A stretch of DNA of 33,472 nucleotides from a virus. The stretch spans positions 1 to 33,472 of IMG/VR virus record IMGVR_UViG_3300008113_000525; one strand, written 5' to 3'. Shown piece after piece: positions 22,389-29,328 of this stretch. A program made the translations under genes and the position numbers. Position 1 is the first letter of the stretch. Each line of letters starts with the position of its first letter. The notes beneath the pieces were generated by a model. The model searched no databases, was not told the origin of the DNA, and saw nothing but the letters and a program-made list of their open reading frames with translations.

Positions 22389-22709
22389 TTAAAATGGGAC
22401 CTCGTCGTCGAAATCATCCTTTCCCTGATTCGCTACAACGGCCTTAAAATCGGTTTTCGGTACGGCCTGGGGTTTCGCTTGGATCACCGGGGCCGGAGCT
22501 CGGGAAACGGCCTCTCCGCTCGAATGGCCGTCCGGGATATACTCCCCGGAAAACCTCGAGCTCCATACCGGGATGGAATCGGACAAACCTCGCCGGATAG
22601 AGGATCCACAACCGCATTTAAAAGCGAAGACCCCAGGCTTAGATTTGTGCATGGCAACCACAAACCCCGAATCCTTACACTGAAAACAGGTCAATCGAAT
22701 CTCTCTCAT
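22389..22709 (-). CDS. zinc-ribbon protein with SSB-like C-terminal tip
   Basis: This is the first gene of the leftward operon, 106 residues. Four cysteines (C8, C11, C32, C34) may bind zinc in a ribbon (TCFQCKDSGF and FKCGCGSS). A Pro/Ala-rich linker (about 65-90, APAPVIQAKPQAVPKTD) leads to DDFDDEVPF at the extreme C-terminus. This matches the acidic SSB tip (consensus DDDIPF) that recruits replication and repair enzymes. It is a small SSB-like or SSB-mimicking protein without a clear OB fold, and should act with the exonuclease and annealase. The start has a GGGGAG site. Confidence 0.65.
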   Translation of the reverse strand: MREIRLTCFQCKDSGFVVAMHKSKPGVFAFKCGCGSSIRRGLSDSIPVWSSRFSGEYIPDGHSSGEAVSRAPAPVIQAKPQAVPKTDFKAVVANQGKDDFDDEVPF

Positions 22710-22729
22710 TAGCTCCCCTTTAATTCTTT

Positions 22730-22793
22730 ATTTCGTAATTTCGTTACCAACCGCAATACTTAAAAACATTATTTCGTAAATTCGTTATTTCGT
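22730..22793 (-). repeat. left iteron cluster: five ACGAAWT heptamers
   Basis: On the minus strand ACGAAAT or ACGAATT occurs at 22730-22736, 22738-22744, 22771-22777, 22779-22785 and 22787-22793. Within each group the copies are spaced 8 bases. The copies read toward the leftward operon, immediately upstream of its first gene. They may be binding sites for a regulator or an initiator. Confidence 0.75.
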
Positions 22794-22799
22794 AACCTT

Positions 22800-23320
22800 C
22801 GGGCGTAATTCCACCTTTTCCCCCTTTCCTTCTAGGAACGGGGTAAGGATTTCAGCGGGAGTCATCCGGCCGCCCGATCTGGATTTCTAAATCCTCAAAT
22901 TCAATCTCTTAAACTTGAGAGCTTAGGATTTCAGACCGACCCGGAGATTTCACTCTCCGAGAGAGGTTTCGAGAGAGGTGTCAACTCTCGACTCTGCACC
23001 ATAACCATTTGAGCCCGTTGGAGGCCATTTCCTCCGTTGGTCATTCCAAATCTGGCAGCGTCCCGTGTGGTTTTTTCCCCAGGAGTTCCGTTGCTCATCC
23101 ATGCACACCCTCCTCCGAGTTAGTTTCCAGGTTTCTTCCAATGTTGTTTCGTGCCTGAAAATTCCGCATCCGACCGGTTTGAAATGTCCTGGATCAGGTC
23201 CCAGGCAGACAATGAGCCTAAGTTTTAGAAGATTAGGCTCAACATACTTCGCTATTTACAAGTGATTTTTGAGTGATATGCTCGGGATCAATTGTTTTTG
23301 TAGCATCTAACAAGTATCAG
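22800..23320. other. structured gene-free control region
   Basis: No believable gene is present. It has several inverted repeats: CGGAGA/TCTCCG (22942-22959), TCGAGAG/CTCTCGA (22969-22991), GGAGG/CCTCC near 23020 and the 9-bp pair at 23213-23241. It ends in a strong terminator. The layout suits an origin, a long untranslated leader or a structured RNA on the plus strand. I saw no tRNA. A sigma70-like promoter could not be assigned here. Confidence 0.5.
23213..23241. repeat. perfect 9-bp inverted repeat
   Basis: TGAGCCTAA (23213-23221) and TTAGGCTCA (23233-23241) flank an 11-base loop. There is no T tract, so it is not a simple terminator. It may be an operator or an RNA stem. Confidence 0.65.
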
Positions 23321-23369
23321 GCCCCGGAGGCCGCCGCAATGGTGAAATCCGGGGTTTTTTTTTTTTTTT
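23321..23369 (+). terminator. strong rho-independent terminator with 15 T residues
   Basis: CCCCGGA (23322-23328) pairs with TCCGGGG (23348-23354) over a 19-base loop, followed by 15 T (23355-23369). It terminates rightward transcripts and isolates the gene-free region from the operon starting at 23541. Inside it, GGAGG and ATG (23339) open a 10-codon ORF MVKSGVFFFF. Confidence 0.85.
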
Positions 23370-23376
23370 AGAGTCA

Positions 23377-23400
23377 ACGAATTAACGAAATAAACGAAAT
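23377..23400 (+). repeat. right iteron cluster: three ACGAAWT heptamers
   Basis: ACGAATT (23377-23383), ACGAAAT (23385-23391) and ACGAAAT (23394-23400) occur on the plus strand. They read toward the rightward operon and mirror the left cluster. Spacing is 8 then 9 bases. Confidence 0.75.
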
Positions 23401-23465
23401 AATTCCCTCCCCTCCTCCTCCCCTAAAACTCATTTAAAAAAAATCACCTCCCCTTCTTTTTCTGG

Positions 23466-23494
23466 TTGCAAGTGTCACCGATTTGACATATAGT
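23466..23494 (+). promoter_or_regulatory. sigma70-type early promoter for the rightward operon
   Basis: TTGCAA (23466-23471) and TATAGT (23489-23494) are separated by 17 bases. The -10 matches 5/6 and the -35 4/6. A start near 23501 leaves a leader of about 40 bases carrying AAAAGGAACCACGAAA before the ATG at 23541. Confidence 0.75.
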
Positions 23495-23497
23495 CAA
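23483..23497. promoter_or_regulatory. candidate operator overlapping the -10 element
   Basis: TTGAC-ATATA-GTCAA is a perfect inverted repeat across the -10 box. A dimeric repressor here would block RNA polymerase. No protein is known for it; the winged-helix product is one candidate. Confidence 0.4.
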
Positions 23498-23540
23498 TTC
23501 ATAGGCCGGACGATCCGGTCGAAGAAAAGGAACCACGAAA

Positions 23541-23849
23541 ATGACAAACCATGAAATCGCAAAAACAATCATTGCACAAATCCAATTCGCAGACCCCCGC
23601 GCTATGTGGGCCTGGGGAGCAAAAAATTTCGTTGTGCAAACCAACGGAGTTAAATTCCAGGTAAACGGACTCAAGTTTAAAGGTCATGTTGTTGTTACCC
23701 TGACCCCGGCCGATACTTACACGATCGAACTCGGAAAACTTAACCTCCGCGCAAATGCGAAAAATTTCGGATGGAACTCAATCGCAAAAATTGAGGACGT
23801 TTATTGCGATAACCTCATGGAAACAATCGACGCGGCAATCGAAAGATAA
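23541..23849 (+). CDS. conserved small early phage protein
   Basis: This 102-residue protein starts MTNHEIAKTIIAQI and contains MWAWGAKNFV, GVKFQVNGLKF and HVVVTL, ending VYCDNLMETIDAAIE. I recognise the pattern AKTIxxQI...WAWGAKNFV...FKVNG...F+G from small hypothetical proteins of many phages and bacteria; its function is not known. It is the first gene after the early promoter. A GGCCCC/GGGGCC stem follows. Confidence 0.7.
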   Translation: MTNHEIAKTIIAQIQFADPRAMWAWGAKNFVVQTNGVKFQVNGLKFKGHVVVTLTPADTYTIELGKLNLRANAKNFGWNSIAKIEDVYCDNLMETIDAAIER

Positions 23850-23858
23850 CCAAACCCA

Positions 23859-23876
23859 GGCCCCACGGACGGGGCC
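23859..23876 (+). other. short GC hairpin after the first early gene
   Basis: GGCCCC (23859-23864) pairs with GGGGCC (23871-23876) over a 6-base loop. The following bases are ATTTAAAA, not a T run, so it is more likely an RNA stabiliser or attenuator than a full terminator. Confidence 0.4.
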
Positions 23877-23897
23877 ATTTAAAAAGGAAACAACCAA

Positions 23898-24122
23898 ATG
23901 GAACTCTATTTCTACCTTACCGCGACAAATATCGGAGTAAAAACTCTCCCTAATGGAATGTTTCAAATTTCATTCGATACTCAACAGGGAAAAGGGGCCT
24001 GGAACTTTAGAAGTGAAACCAAGGTTAAAAAAGTTTTGAGCGAATTGATCCGAAACAACGAGGTCCGGGTTTATTCGTTCGGCCCTGATTTTAAACCAAA
24101 CTTTCAAAAACCAAGAGTCTAA
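23898..24122 (+). CDS. small early protein, function unknown
   Basis: This 74-residue protein starts MELYFYLTATNIGVKTLPNG and then has IRNNEVRVYSFGPDFKPN. AAAAGGAAACAACCAA precedes the ATG. It is mainly beta and basic at the C-terminus. No family is recognised. It is part of the four-gene early set at the head of the rightward block. Confidence 0.55.
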   Translation: MELYFYLTATNIGVKTLPNGMFQISFDTQQGKGAWNFRSETKVKKVLSELIRNNEVRVYSFGPDFKPNFQKPRV

Positions 24123-24161
24123 TCAATAAAATGTCCCAGGGACGGGACGAAAGGAACCACT

Positions 24162-24389
24162 ATGAAAATCTTTGAAGCTCAAATTATCCGCAAATCAAAC
24201 CGCTCCTCCTGGCACGTGACCCCCCAGGGAGAGCAATTTAACGGACTCTCGGTCCTGGACCGCTCGACTTGCTTCGGCAATCAATCCGAGGCAATCATCG
24301 CAGCGTGTAGCGCAATGGCGAACTCGGTCGACTCGGACGAACTCGTTTTTCAAATCACCGAACACATGAGCGAAGGGGGCGAGGAATGA
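24162..24389 (+). CDS. small early protein, function unknown
   Basis: This 75-residue protein begins MKIFEAQIIRKSNRSSWHV and has CFGNQSEAIIAACSAMANS later, then an acidic C-terminus SEGGEE. The site GAAAGGAACCACT before the ATG matches the shared early leader. Its TGA overlaps the next ATG as ATGA. Not recognised. Confidence 0.55.
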   Translation: MKIFEAQIIRKSNRSSWHVTPQGEQFNGLSVLDRSTCFGNQSEAIIAACSAMANSVDSDELVFQITEHMSEGGEE

Positions 24390-24550
24390 GCTATTACGAA
24401 CCGCAGGAAACCCGCCTCGCATTCGTGCAATGCCTGGATTGCGACGAGATCCACGATTTTGCGAAAACGATCGACGACCTCAAGGATTTCGACCATTGTC
24501 CGGATTGCAAGTCGACAAATTTGGTCCAGGATTACGATTATTTTTGGTGA
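24386..24550 (+). CDS. 54-residue zinc-ribbon protein
   Basis: The sequence has CLDC and CPDC with about 23 residues between, the two halves of a rubredoxin-type zinc ribbon (VQCLDCDEIHDF and FDHCPDCKSTNLV). It is strongly acidic. Starts at the ATGA overlap with the previous gene, and a strong stem-loop follows its stop. Could act as a host transcription or translation modifier; not proven. Confidence 0.65.
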   Translation: MSYYEPQETRLAFVQCLDCDEIHDFAKTIDDLKDFDHCPDCKSTNLVQDYDYFW

Positions 24551-24560
24551 AGAATTAAAA

Positions 24561-24588
24561 ACCCCCGGAGAGTTTAAGCTCCGGGGGT
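24561..24588. other. perfect 10-bp stem-loop after the early zinc-ribbon gene
   Basis: ACCCCCGGAG (24561-24570) pairs with CTCCGGGGGT (24579-24588) with an 8-base loop. On the plus strand no T tract follows; on the minus strand TTTTTAAT follows, so a terminator would work on leftward transcripts. On the rightward transcript it may attenuate between early and terminase genes. Confidence 0.55.
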
Positions 24589-24629
24589 CCCAGGAATGAC
24601 ATAACAACGACGAAAGGAATACTCCCCTA

Positions 24630-24971
24630 GTGAAGCACAAAAAAAGAAAGGAAACAAAAAAAATTGACAGGCGGTTAAATACGGTCAAAATTGACGACAT
24701 GGCGAAACGCACTCTCACGATCCCGAAAAATAATTCCCTAAATCTCGATTTCCTGGTCAAAAACGACCTGGACCTCTACGAACTCCTCGAGCATCTCGAG
24801 GTCTCCCTCCTCATCGAAGCGATCAAGAAAAACAACGGGAATTATTCCGCAGCCGCTCGAATGCTCCGGATCAACCGAACCACGTTCATGATGAAAATTT
24901 ACAAAATCCGGCATTTCGACGTGCCATTTCCGAAGGATGCAGAAGAGAAACAAGAAACGTCGGGTATTTAA
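24630..24971 (+). CDS. Fis-type helix-turn-helix protein
   Basis: GTG at 24630 gives 113 residues with a basic start (KHKKRKETKK); ATG at 24699 is an alternative. Residues about 53-95 (LEVSLLIEAIKKNNGNYSAA and MLRINRTTFMMKIYKI) form the Fis/NtrC C-terminal HTH (HTH_8). There is no AAA+ or receiver domain. Such proteins bind and bend DNA. Its place just before terminase suggests a late-gene regulator or a packaging-initiation helper. AAAGGAAT sits 12 bases from GTG. The start is uncertain. Confidence 0.7.
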   Translation: MKHKKRKETKKIDRRLNTVKIDDMAKRTLTIPKNNSLNLDFLVKNDLDLYELLEHLEVSLLIEAIKKNNGNYSAAARMLRINRTTFMMKIYKIRHFDVPFPKDAEEKQETSGI

Positions 24972-25000
24972 CCGATCAAACCAAACTAGTCGGAATTAGT

Positions 25001-25315
25001 ATGCCAAAAGGAATTAAATACGGCGGGAGAAAAAAGGGAACTCCGAACAAATACACGGCCTCGGTCAAGGCCGCGTTTAAAGAGGCATTCGACCTGATGC
25101 AAGAAAACCCAGGCGTGAACCTATTCGAATGGGCCCAGGCGAACCCGACCGACTTCTATCGCCTATGCTCGAAGCTCATCCCAACAACGACCGAGCATAC
25201 CGGGGCCGAAGGGAAACCGATCGAGATAAAACCCGTGACCAACTTCGACGCGCTCCCGATCTCCGACCTCGAAGCAATCGACGCAATTATCACTCGGTCC
25301 ACTAAACTCGAATGA
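25001..25315 (+). CDS. small terminase-like subunit
   Basis: This 104-residue protein lies directly before the large terminase, overlapping its start by 4 bases. It begins MPKGIKYGGRKKGTPNKYT, a basic AT-hook-like start common to these small proteins, then VKAAFKEAFDLMQENPGVNL with FYRLCSKLIPT. It resembles phage small terminase-position proteins that recognise DNA for packaging. The sequence is too divergent for a firm family call. Confidence 0.6.
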   Translation: MPKGIKYGGRKKGTPNKYTASVKAAFKEAFDLMQENPGVNLFEWAQANPTDFYRLCSKLIPTTTEHTGAEGKPIEIKPVTNFDALPISDLEAIDAIITRSTKLE

Positions 25316-26781
25316 CCTTATCCGCGATCGACCTCCGGGCCGCTCAACTCGCACTCTCTCGGAAATCCTTTAAGCATTTCGTAAGGCATACCAAACCGGA
25401 TTATGAGTTTAATTGGCATCACGATTTTCTCTGCAAGAAACTCCAGGATTTCGCGGATAAGAAAATCAAAAGGCTCATGGTTTTTATGCCTCCGCGGCAC
25501 GGGAAAAGCGAACTCACTTCCCGGAGGTTTCCGGCCTGGCTCCTGGGGAGAAATCCGAAAACTAAGATTATCGCGACGAGCTACGCGGCCGAACTCTCCT
25601 CCTCCTTCAACCGGGACGTGCAACGGATCATCGACGACGAGAAATATTCCGAACTCTATCCCGAGACGAAACTAAACGGAGCAAACGTCCGGACGACGAA
25701 ATCCTGGCTCCGAAATAACGACATTTTCGAAATCGTAAACCACGGAGGATTTTATCGGTCCGCGGGAGTCGGGGGAGCAATCACCGGCCTCGGGGGCGAT
25801 TATCTCATCGTTGACGATCCCTTTAAAAATTACGAGGAGGCAAAAAGCCCGACGATCCGTCGAAAGGTTTTCGAATGGTACACCTCGACCCTATACACCA
25901 GGCAGGAAAAGGACGCAGGGATCCTCCTCATTCAAACCCGATGGCATGAGGACGACCTCGCGGGAATGCTCCTCCAAATGCAAAAGAAGGGCGGAGAGTT
26001 TGCCGACTCCTGGGAGGTCGTAAACTTTCCGGCAATCCTCGAGTATCCGTCCCCGGAGGATCCCAGGCAGCCGGGGGAGCCCCTCTGGCCCAACAAATAC
26101 GACTCGCGATGGATGCAAATCACGAAAACCTCCCTCGGCTCCTTTCAGTTTTCCGCGCTCTACCAACAAAACCCGACCCCGGACGAGGGGCAATTTGTCC
26201 GGGCCTCCTGGCTCAAAACCTACGACCTCACTCCGGACCATTTCGACAAGATTTGCATTTCCTGGGATATGACTTTCGGCTCTGATAAAAAGACCGGGGA
26301 TTTCGTCGTCGGGGCCGTGTACGGGAAACGAGGATCCGCGATCTACCTCCTCGACCGGGTCCGCGGTCAATGGGATTTCCCGGAGACGATCGCGCAATTT
26401 AAACGGCTCTCCGAAAAGTGGCCGAAGGTTTCCGCGAAGCTCATCGAAGCAAAAGCAAACGGCCAGGCCGTTATCGACTCGCTGAAAAAACAAATCTCGG
26501 GAATCATTCCGATCGTCCCCACGGCCTCGAAGGCTTCCCGCCTGGCAGCGTGCCAACCGTTATACGAGGCCGGAAATATCTTTTACCCGTCGAGCCTAAT
26601 CGCGCCCTGGATCGGGCAGCATATCGACGAGGTCGTCGGGTTTCCAAACGTCAAAAATGACGACTCGGTCGATGCGGAGACCCAGGCAATCTCCTGGCTG
26701 AATACTCACTCGAGCAAGTTTTCGGACGCGTTCACGGATTTTATTCCCTCCGGGTTTGATAATGGGCAAATAAATTGGTAA
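25312..26781 (+). CDS. terL: terminase large subunit
   Basis: The 489-residue protein has the ATPase Walker A-like PPRHGKSE (60-67), Walker B YLIVDDP (164-170) and a coupling region, followed by an RNase H-like nuclease domain (about 315-470) whose first acid is in SWDMTFGSDKKTGDFV. TerL cuts concatemers and pumps DNA through the portal. The size is normal. Start by ATGA overlap with the small subunit. Portal follows after 10 bases. The packaging style (headful or cos) cannot be decided from this sequence; no cos was seen. Confidence 0.95.
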   Translation: MTLSAIDLRAAQLALSRKSFKHFVRHTKPDYEFNWHHDFLCKKLQDFADKKIKRLMVFMPPRHGKSELTSRRFPAWLLGRNPKTKIIATSYAAELSSSFNRDVQRIIDDEKYSELYPETKLNGANVRTTKSWLRNNDIFEIVNHGGFYRSAGVGGAITGLGGDYLIVDDPFKNYEEAKSPTIRRKVFEWYTSTLYTRQEKDAGILLIQTRWHEDDLAGMLLQMQKKGGEFADSWEVVNFPAILEYPSPEDPRQPGEPLWPNKYDSRWMQITKTSLGSFQFSALYQQNPTPDEGQFVRASWLKTYDLTPDHFDKICISWDMTFGSDKKTGDFVVGAVYGKRGSAIYLLDRVRGQWDFPETIAQFKRLSEKWPKVSAKLIEAKANGQAVIDSLKKQISGIIPIVPTASKASRLAACQPLYEAGNIFYPSSLIAPWIGQHIDEVVGFPNVKNDDSVDAETQAISWLNTHSSKFSDAFTDFIPSGFDNGQINW

Positions 26782-26791
26782 CGTTTCAACC

Positions 26792-27124
26792 ATGGGATTA
26801 CTCGATTACATTTTGGGACGAAATTATACCGACTTAACTCCGACCCCCGCGACGACCGAGCGCGTCCGAGGAGTCGAGGTCAAGGTCGTTGAAATCGGGA
26901 CCCCAGGTACCGAAATTTATGCCGGTTATCTCTCCGAGGAATACCTAAAGGAACTCACCGGCAAGGATTGGGCCGATAAAGTCGATATGATGAGACGCTC
27001 GGACGCAAACGTCCGAATGGTCCTAAACGCGATCAAGCTCCCCCTCAAATCCTCTCCCTGGACGATTGCGGTCCGGGAGCAATCCGAAGAGGCCGAACTT
27101 TTTTCGACATTACGCACGCGGTAA
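26792..27124 (+). CDS. portal protein, N-terminal part before a frameshift
   Basis: The 110-codon ORF reads like the start of a DUF935/Mu gp29-type portal, including MRRSDANVRMVLNAIKLPL and SSPWTIAVREQSEEAE. It then ends with a short out-of-frame tail (LRTR) and TAA. The rest continues one frame back from the T6 run at 27099-27104 (FDITHAVKNSDELGGYNGLK). One extra T, or a -1 slip at TTT TTC, restores a single protein of about 845 residues with the next ORF. A portal is essential, so this is a sequencing or assembly error or a regulated slip, not a dead gene. Confidence 0.75.
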   Translation: MGLLDYILGRNYTDLTPTPATTERVRGVEVKVVEIGTPGTEIYAGYLSEEYLKELTGKDWADKVDMMRRSDANVRMVLNAIKLPLKSSPWTIAVREQSEEAELFSTLRTR

Positions 27125-27204
27125 AAAACTCGGACGAGCTCGGGGGATACAACGGCCTTAAATCCCTCTCTTATCGTTCCCAGCGCACGATCGACCGATG
27201 GAAT

Positions 27205-29328
27205 TTGAATGAGGACCGAGACCTTGAGACCGTGACACAAATCGCATACGGGGACGAGGGGGGATCCTATGAACTCGACGCAAAATTTTTGCTCTATTTC
27301 TCACCGGAGCGCGAGGGAGACAATTTCGAGGGGATCTCGATCCTCCGGGCGTGCTACGGACCATGGTTTCGGAAAAACGAATTTCTAAAAAAACTCGCAA
27401 TCGGGATTGAAAAATTTGCCGTCCCGACCGCGGTCCTAACCGTCCCCGAAGGGACCGAAGGAAAGCCAGAAATGGCAGCCGCAAAAAAGGCCCTCGCGTG
27501 CTACACGTCCGGCGCAACAAATTATCTTATCCTCCCCGAAGGATTCAAACTCTCATTCAACAACGTCTCCGTTGACGTGGAAAAGATTAGGGCGGCAATC
27601 AATGCGGAAAATCAGGAAATGGTTAACTCGATCCTCGCGTCGTTTTTGCTCCTGGGTCAAAACGGAGCGGGTTCCCTGGCCCTGGCTGGATCTCTCTCGG
27701 ATTTCTTTTCGCAAACGATCCAATATATTGCCGACCATATCGCGGAACAATTCGACCGGAAAATATTCAAACCTCTTGTCAAAATGAACTTCGGTCATGA
27801 TCGCGTTTTGGTTGACCTGAAATGCGACGGTCTCGAGCATCGGGCAAATGATACCTGGGCCGGAATGGTCAATGGGTTTATCCAAACCGGAGCAATTAAG
27901 GCGGACTCCGAGCTCGAAAAAATCCTCCGGGAAAAACTCAAGCTCCCGCCCCAAATGGAAACCGTCCAGGCGGCCCCCGCTCCCCAGGCTCCCGAGCTTC
28001 CCGAGCCGACCCCTCCCGGATCCTCTGAGTCAGGCCCCAAAACTTTAGCCGAAAAAAAAAAGCAAAAAGAGCCTAAGCAAGCGACCCTTATCCGGGACAC
28101 GGCGAACCGGATCCGCACGCTAGGCCGCTCGTATTTGCCGAATTTCGCTTCCAAATACGCTCGGTCGGTACTTATCCAAAAAGGAAAGTCGAACGATGCC
28201 ACGGCCATTAAGGCCCCGATAAAGGCAACCATTCCGGGATCCCCTCAATACCTCGCGGCCCTGAAGTCGGCCTATATGATAGCGGCCATTGAGTCCGACG
28301 AAATCACTTCGAAATCATTTAAAAATGCTCCGACCAAGCTCTCCGAGTTTCGAATGGGGGCCGCGAAACTTAAAAGGGTGACGGATGCGGTCAACGAATA
28401 CGAATCCGCGCTCAAGAGGCTCGAGAATGCGGAGGCCGCGGTCGAAATCGAGGATGCAATTTACGCTCTCGGACGGATCTCCGATAAGGTAAACCTCATT
28501 TTCGCGGACTATCTGACATTTGACCAACGTCAACGGATCGACGCAAAAACCGAAGTATTCGCGGAGACCCAAAAAAATGACATTGTGAAGGCGATCGACC
28601 TTCAATATCAATCCTCGCTCGGGTACGCGGAGGACGACCAACTCGAACTCGACCTTATGGACGCAGCCGATAAGGCAATCTCCGGCCCCATGACGGTCGC
28701 GGGTCCCGACGTTCAAGCCTCCCAGGTCGTAAACGAGACCTTGATCGAGACCGCGGAGAAATACTCCGAGGAGACCGGGGACGAAATCCTCTCGTTTACC
28801 TTTATCGCCGTTGACGACGGGGCAACGACGGAGATTTGCAAGGAACTCGGGGGCCTGAAGCCGGGTAAAAAACCGATGACCCTCGGAGCGGACGACCCGA
28901 ACCTAGACAAATACTCCCCGCCCCTTCACTTTAATTGCCGATCGTTCATGCAAGTTAACACGTCCAGGATGAAAGATAATCCGGAAATAACTGGGGTCCC
29001 GGACCTCTCCAAAGAAGCCCAAAAACAAATCCAACTCGCCGAAGGAAAAAACCTCGCGGAGTACAAGGGGAAGCAAGTCGAACTCGATAAACCTTTCCGC
29101 ACTCCCGACGGCCCGAAAAAATTCGGAGTTTATGTCAAAAATGACAAGGGAAACGTCGTTCTCGTTAGATTCGGAGATCCAAAAATGGAGATCAAGCGCG
29201 ATGACCTGGCTCGGAGGAAAAGTTTCCGCGCTCGGCACAAATGCGACATTGACCCAGGCCCGAAGTGGAGCGCGAAATATTGGTCTTGTAAATTCTGGTC
29301 GGATGAGAAAATCGGGGATCTCGTCTAG
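27205..29328 (+). CDS. portal C-terminal part fused to MuF head-morphogenesis domain and C-terminal cap
   Basis: This 707-codon ORF includes most of the portal (to about residue 240, with GISILRACYGPWFRKNEF and IEKFAVPTAVLTVPEG). The frame is open back to about 27103, where it joins the upstream part. After a Pro-rich linker (PAPQAPELPEPTPPG) and a helical region comes the MuF-like end, YSEETGDEILSFTFIAVDD to PPLHFNCRSF (about 515-595). The C-terminal cap reads PFRTPDGPKKFGVYVKND and then ARRKSFRARHKCD with KYWSCKFW, a module common at the end of phage virion proteins. It is a portal-MuF fusion as in some Mu-like phages. No ribosome binding site supports 27205 as a real start. Confidence 0.85.
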   Translation: MNEDRDLETVTQIAYGDEGGSYELDAKFLLYFSPEREGDNFEGISILRACYGPWFRKNEFLKKLAIGIEKFAVPTAVLTVPEGTEGKPEMAAAKKALACYTSGATNYLILPEGFKLSFNNVSVDVEKIRAAINAENQEMVNSILASFLLLGQNGAGSLALAGSLSDFFSQTIQYIADHIAEQFDRKIFKPLVKMNFGHDRVLVDLKCDGLEHRANDTWAGMVNGFIQTGAIKADSELEKILREKLKLPPQMETVQAAPAPQAPELPEPTPPGSSESGPKTLAEKKKQKEPKQATLIRDTANRIRTLGRSYLPNFASKYARSVLIQKGKSNDATAIKAPIKATIPGSPQYLAALKSAYMIAAIESDEITSKSFKNAPTKLSEFRMGAAKLKRVTDAVNEYESALKRLENAEAAVEIEDAIYALGRISDKVNLIFADYLTFDQRQRIDAKTEVFAETQKNDIVKAIDLQYQSSLGYAEDDQLELDLMDAADKAISGPMTVAGPDVQASQVVNETLIETAEKYSEETGDEILSFTFIAVDDGATTEICKELGGLKPGKKPMTLGADDPNLDKYSPPLHFNCRSFMQVNTSRMKDNPEITGVPDLSKEAQKQIQLAEGKNLAEYKGKQVELDKPFRTPDGPKKFGVYVKNDKGNVVLVRFGDPKMEIKRDDLARRKSFRARHKCDIDPGPKWSAKYWSCKFWSDEKIGDLV

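Noticed and set aside
22365-22712. 115-codon forward ORF antisense to the zinc-ribbon gene
   Set aside because: The minus-strand product has a Cys4 ribbon, linker and SSB-like tip with a GGGGAG site; the forward frame has none.
25891-26556. 221-codon ORF antisense to the large terminase
   Set aside because: The sense gene has ATPase and nuclease motifs. The antisense product is Gly/Arg/Leu-rich with no ribosome binding site and is a by-product of codon bias.
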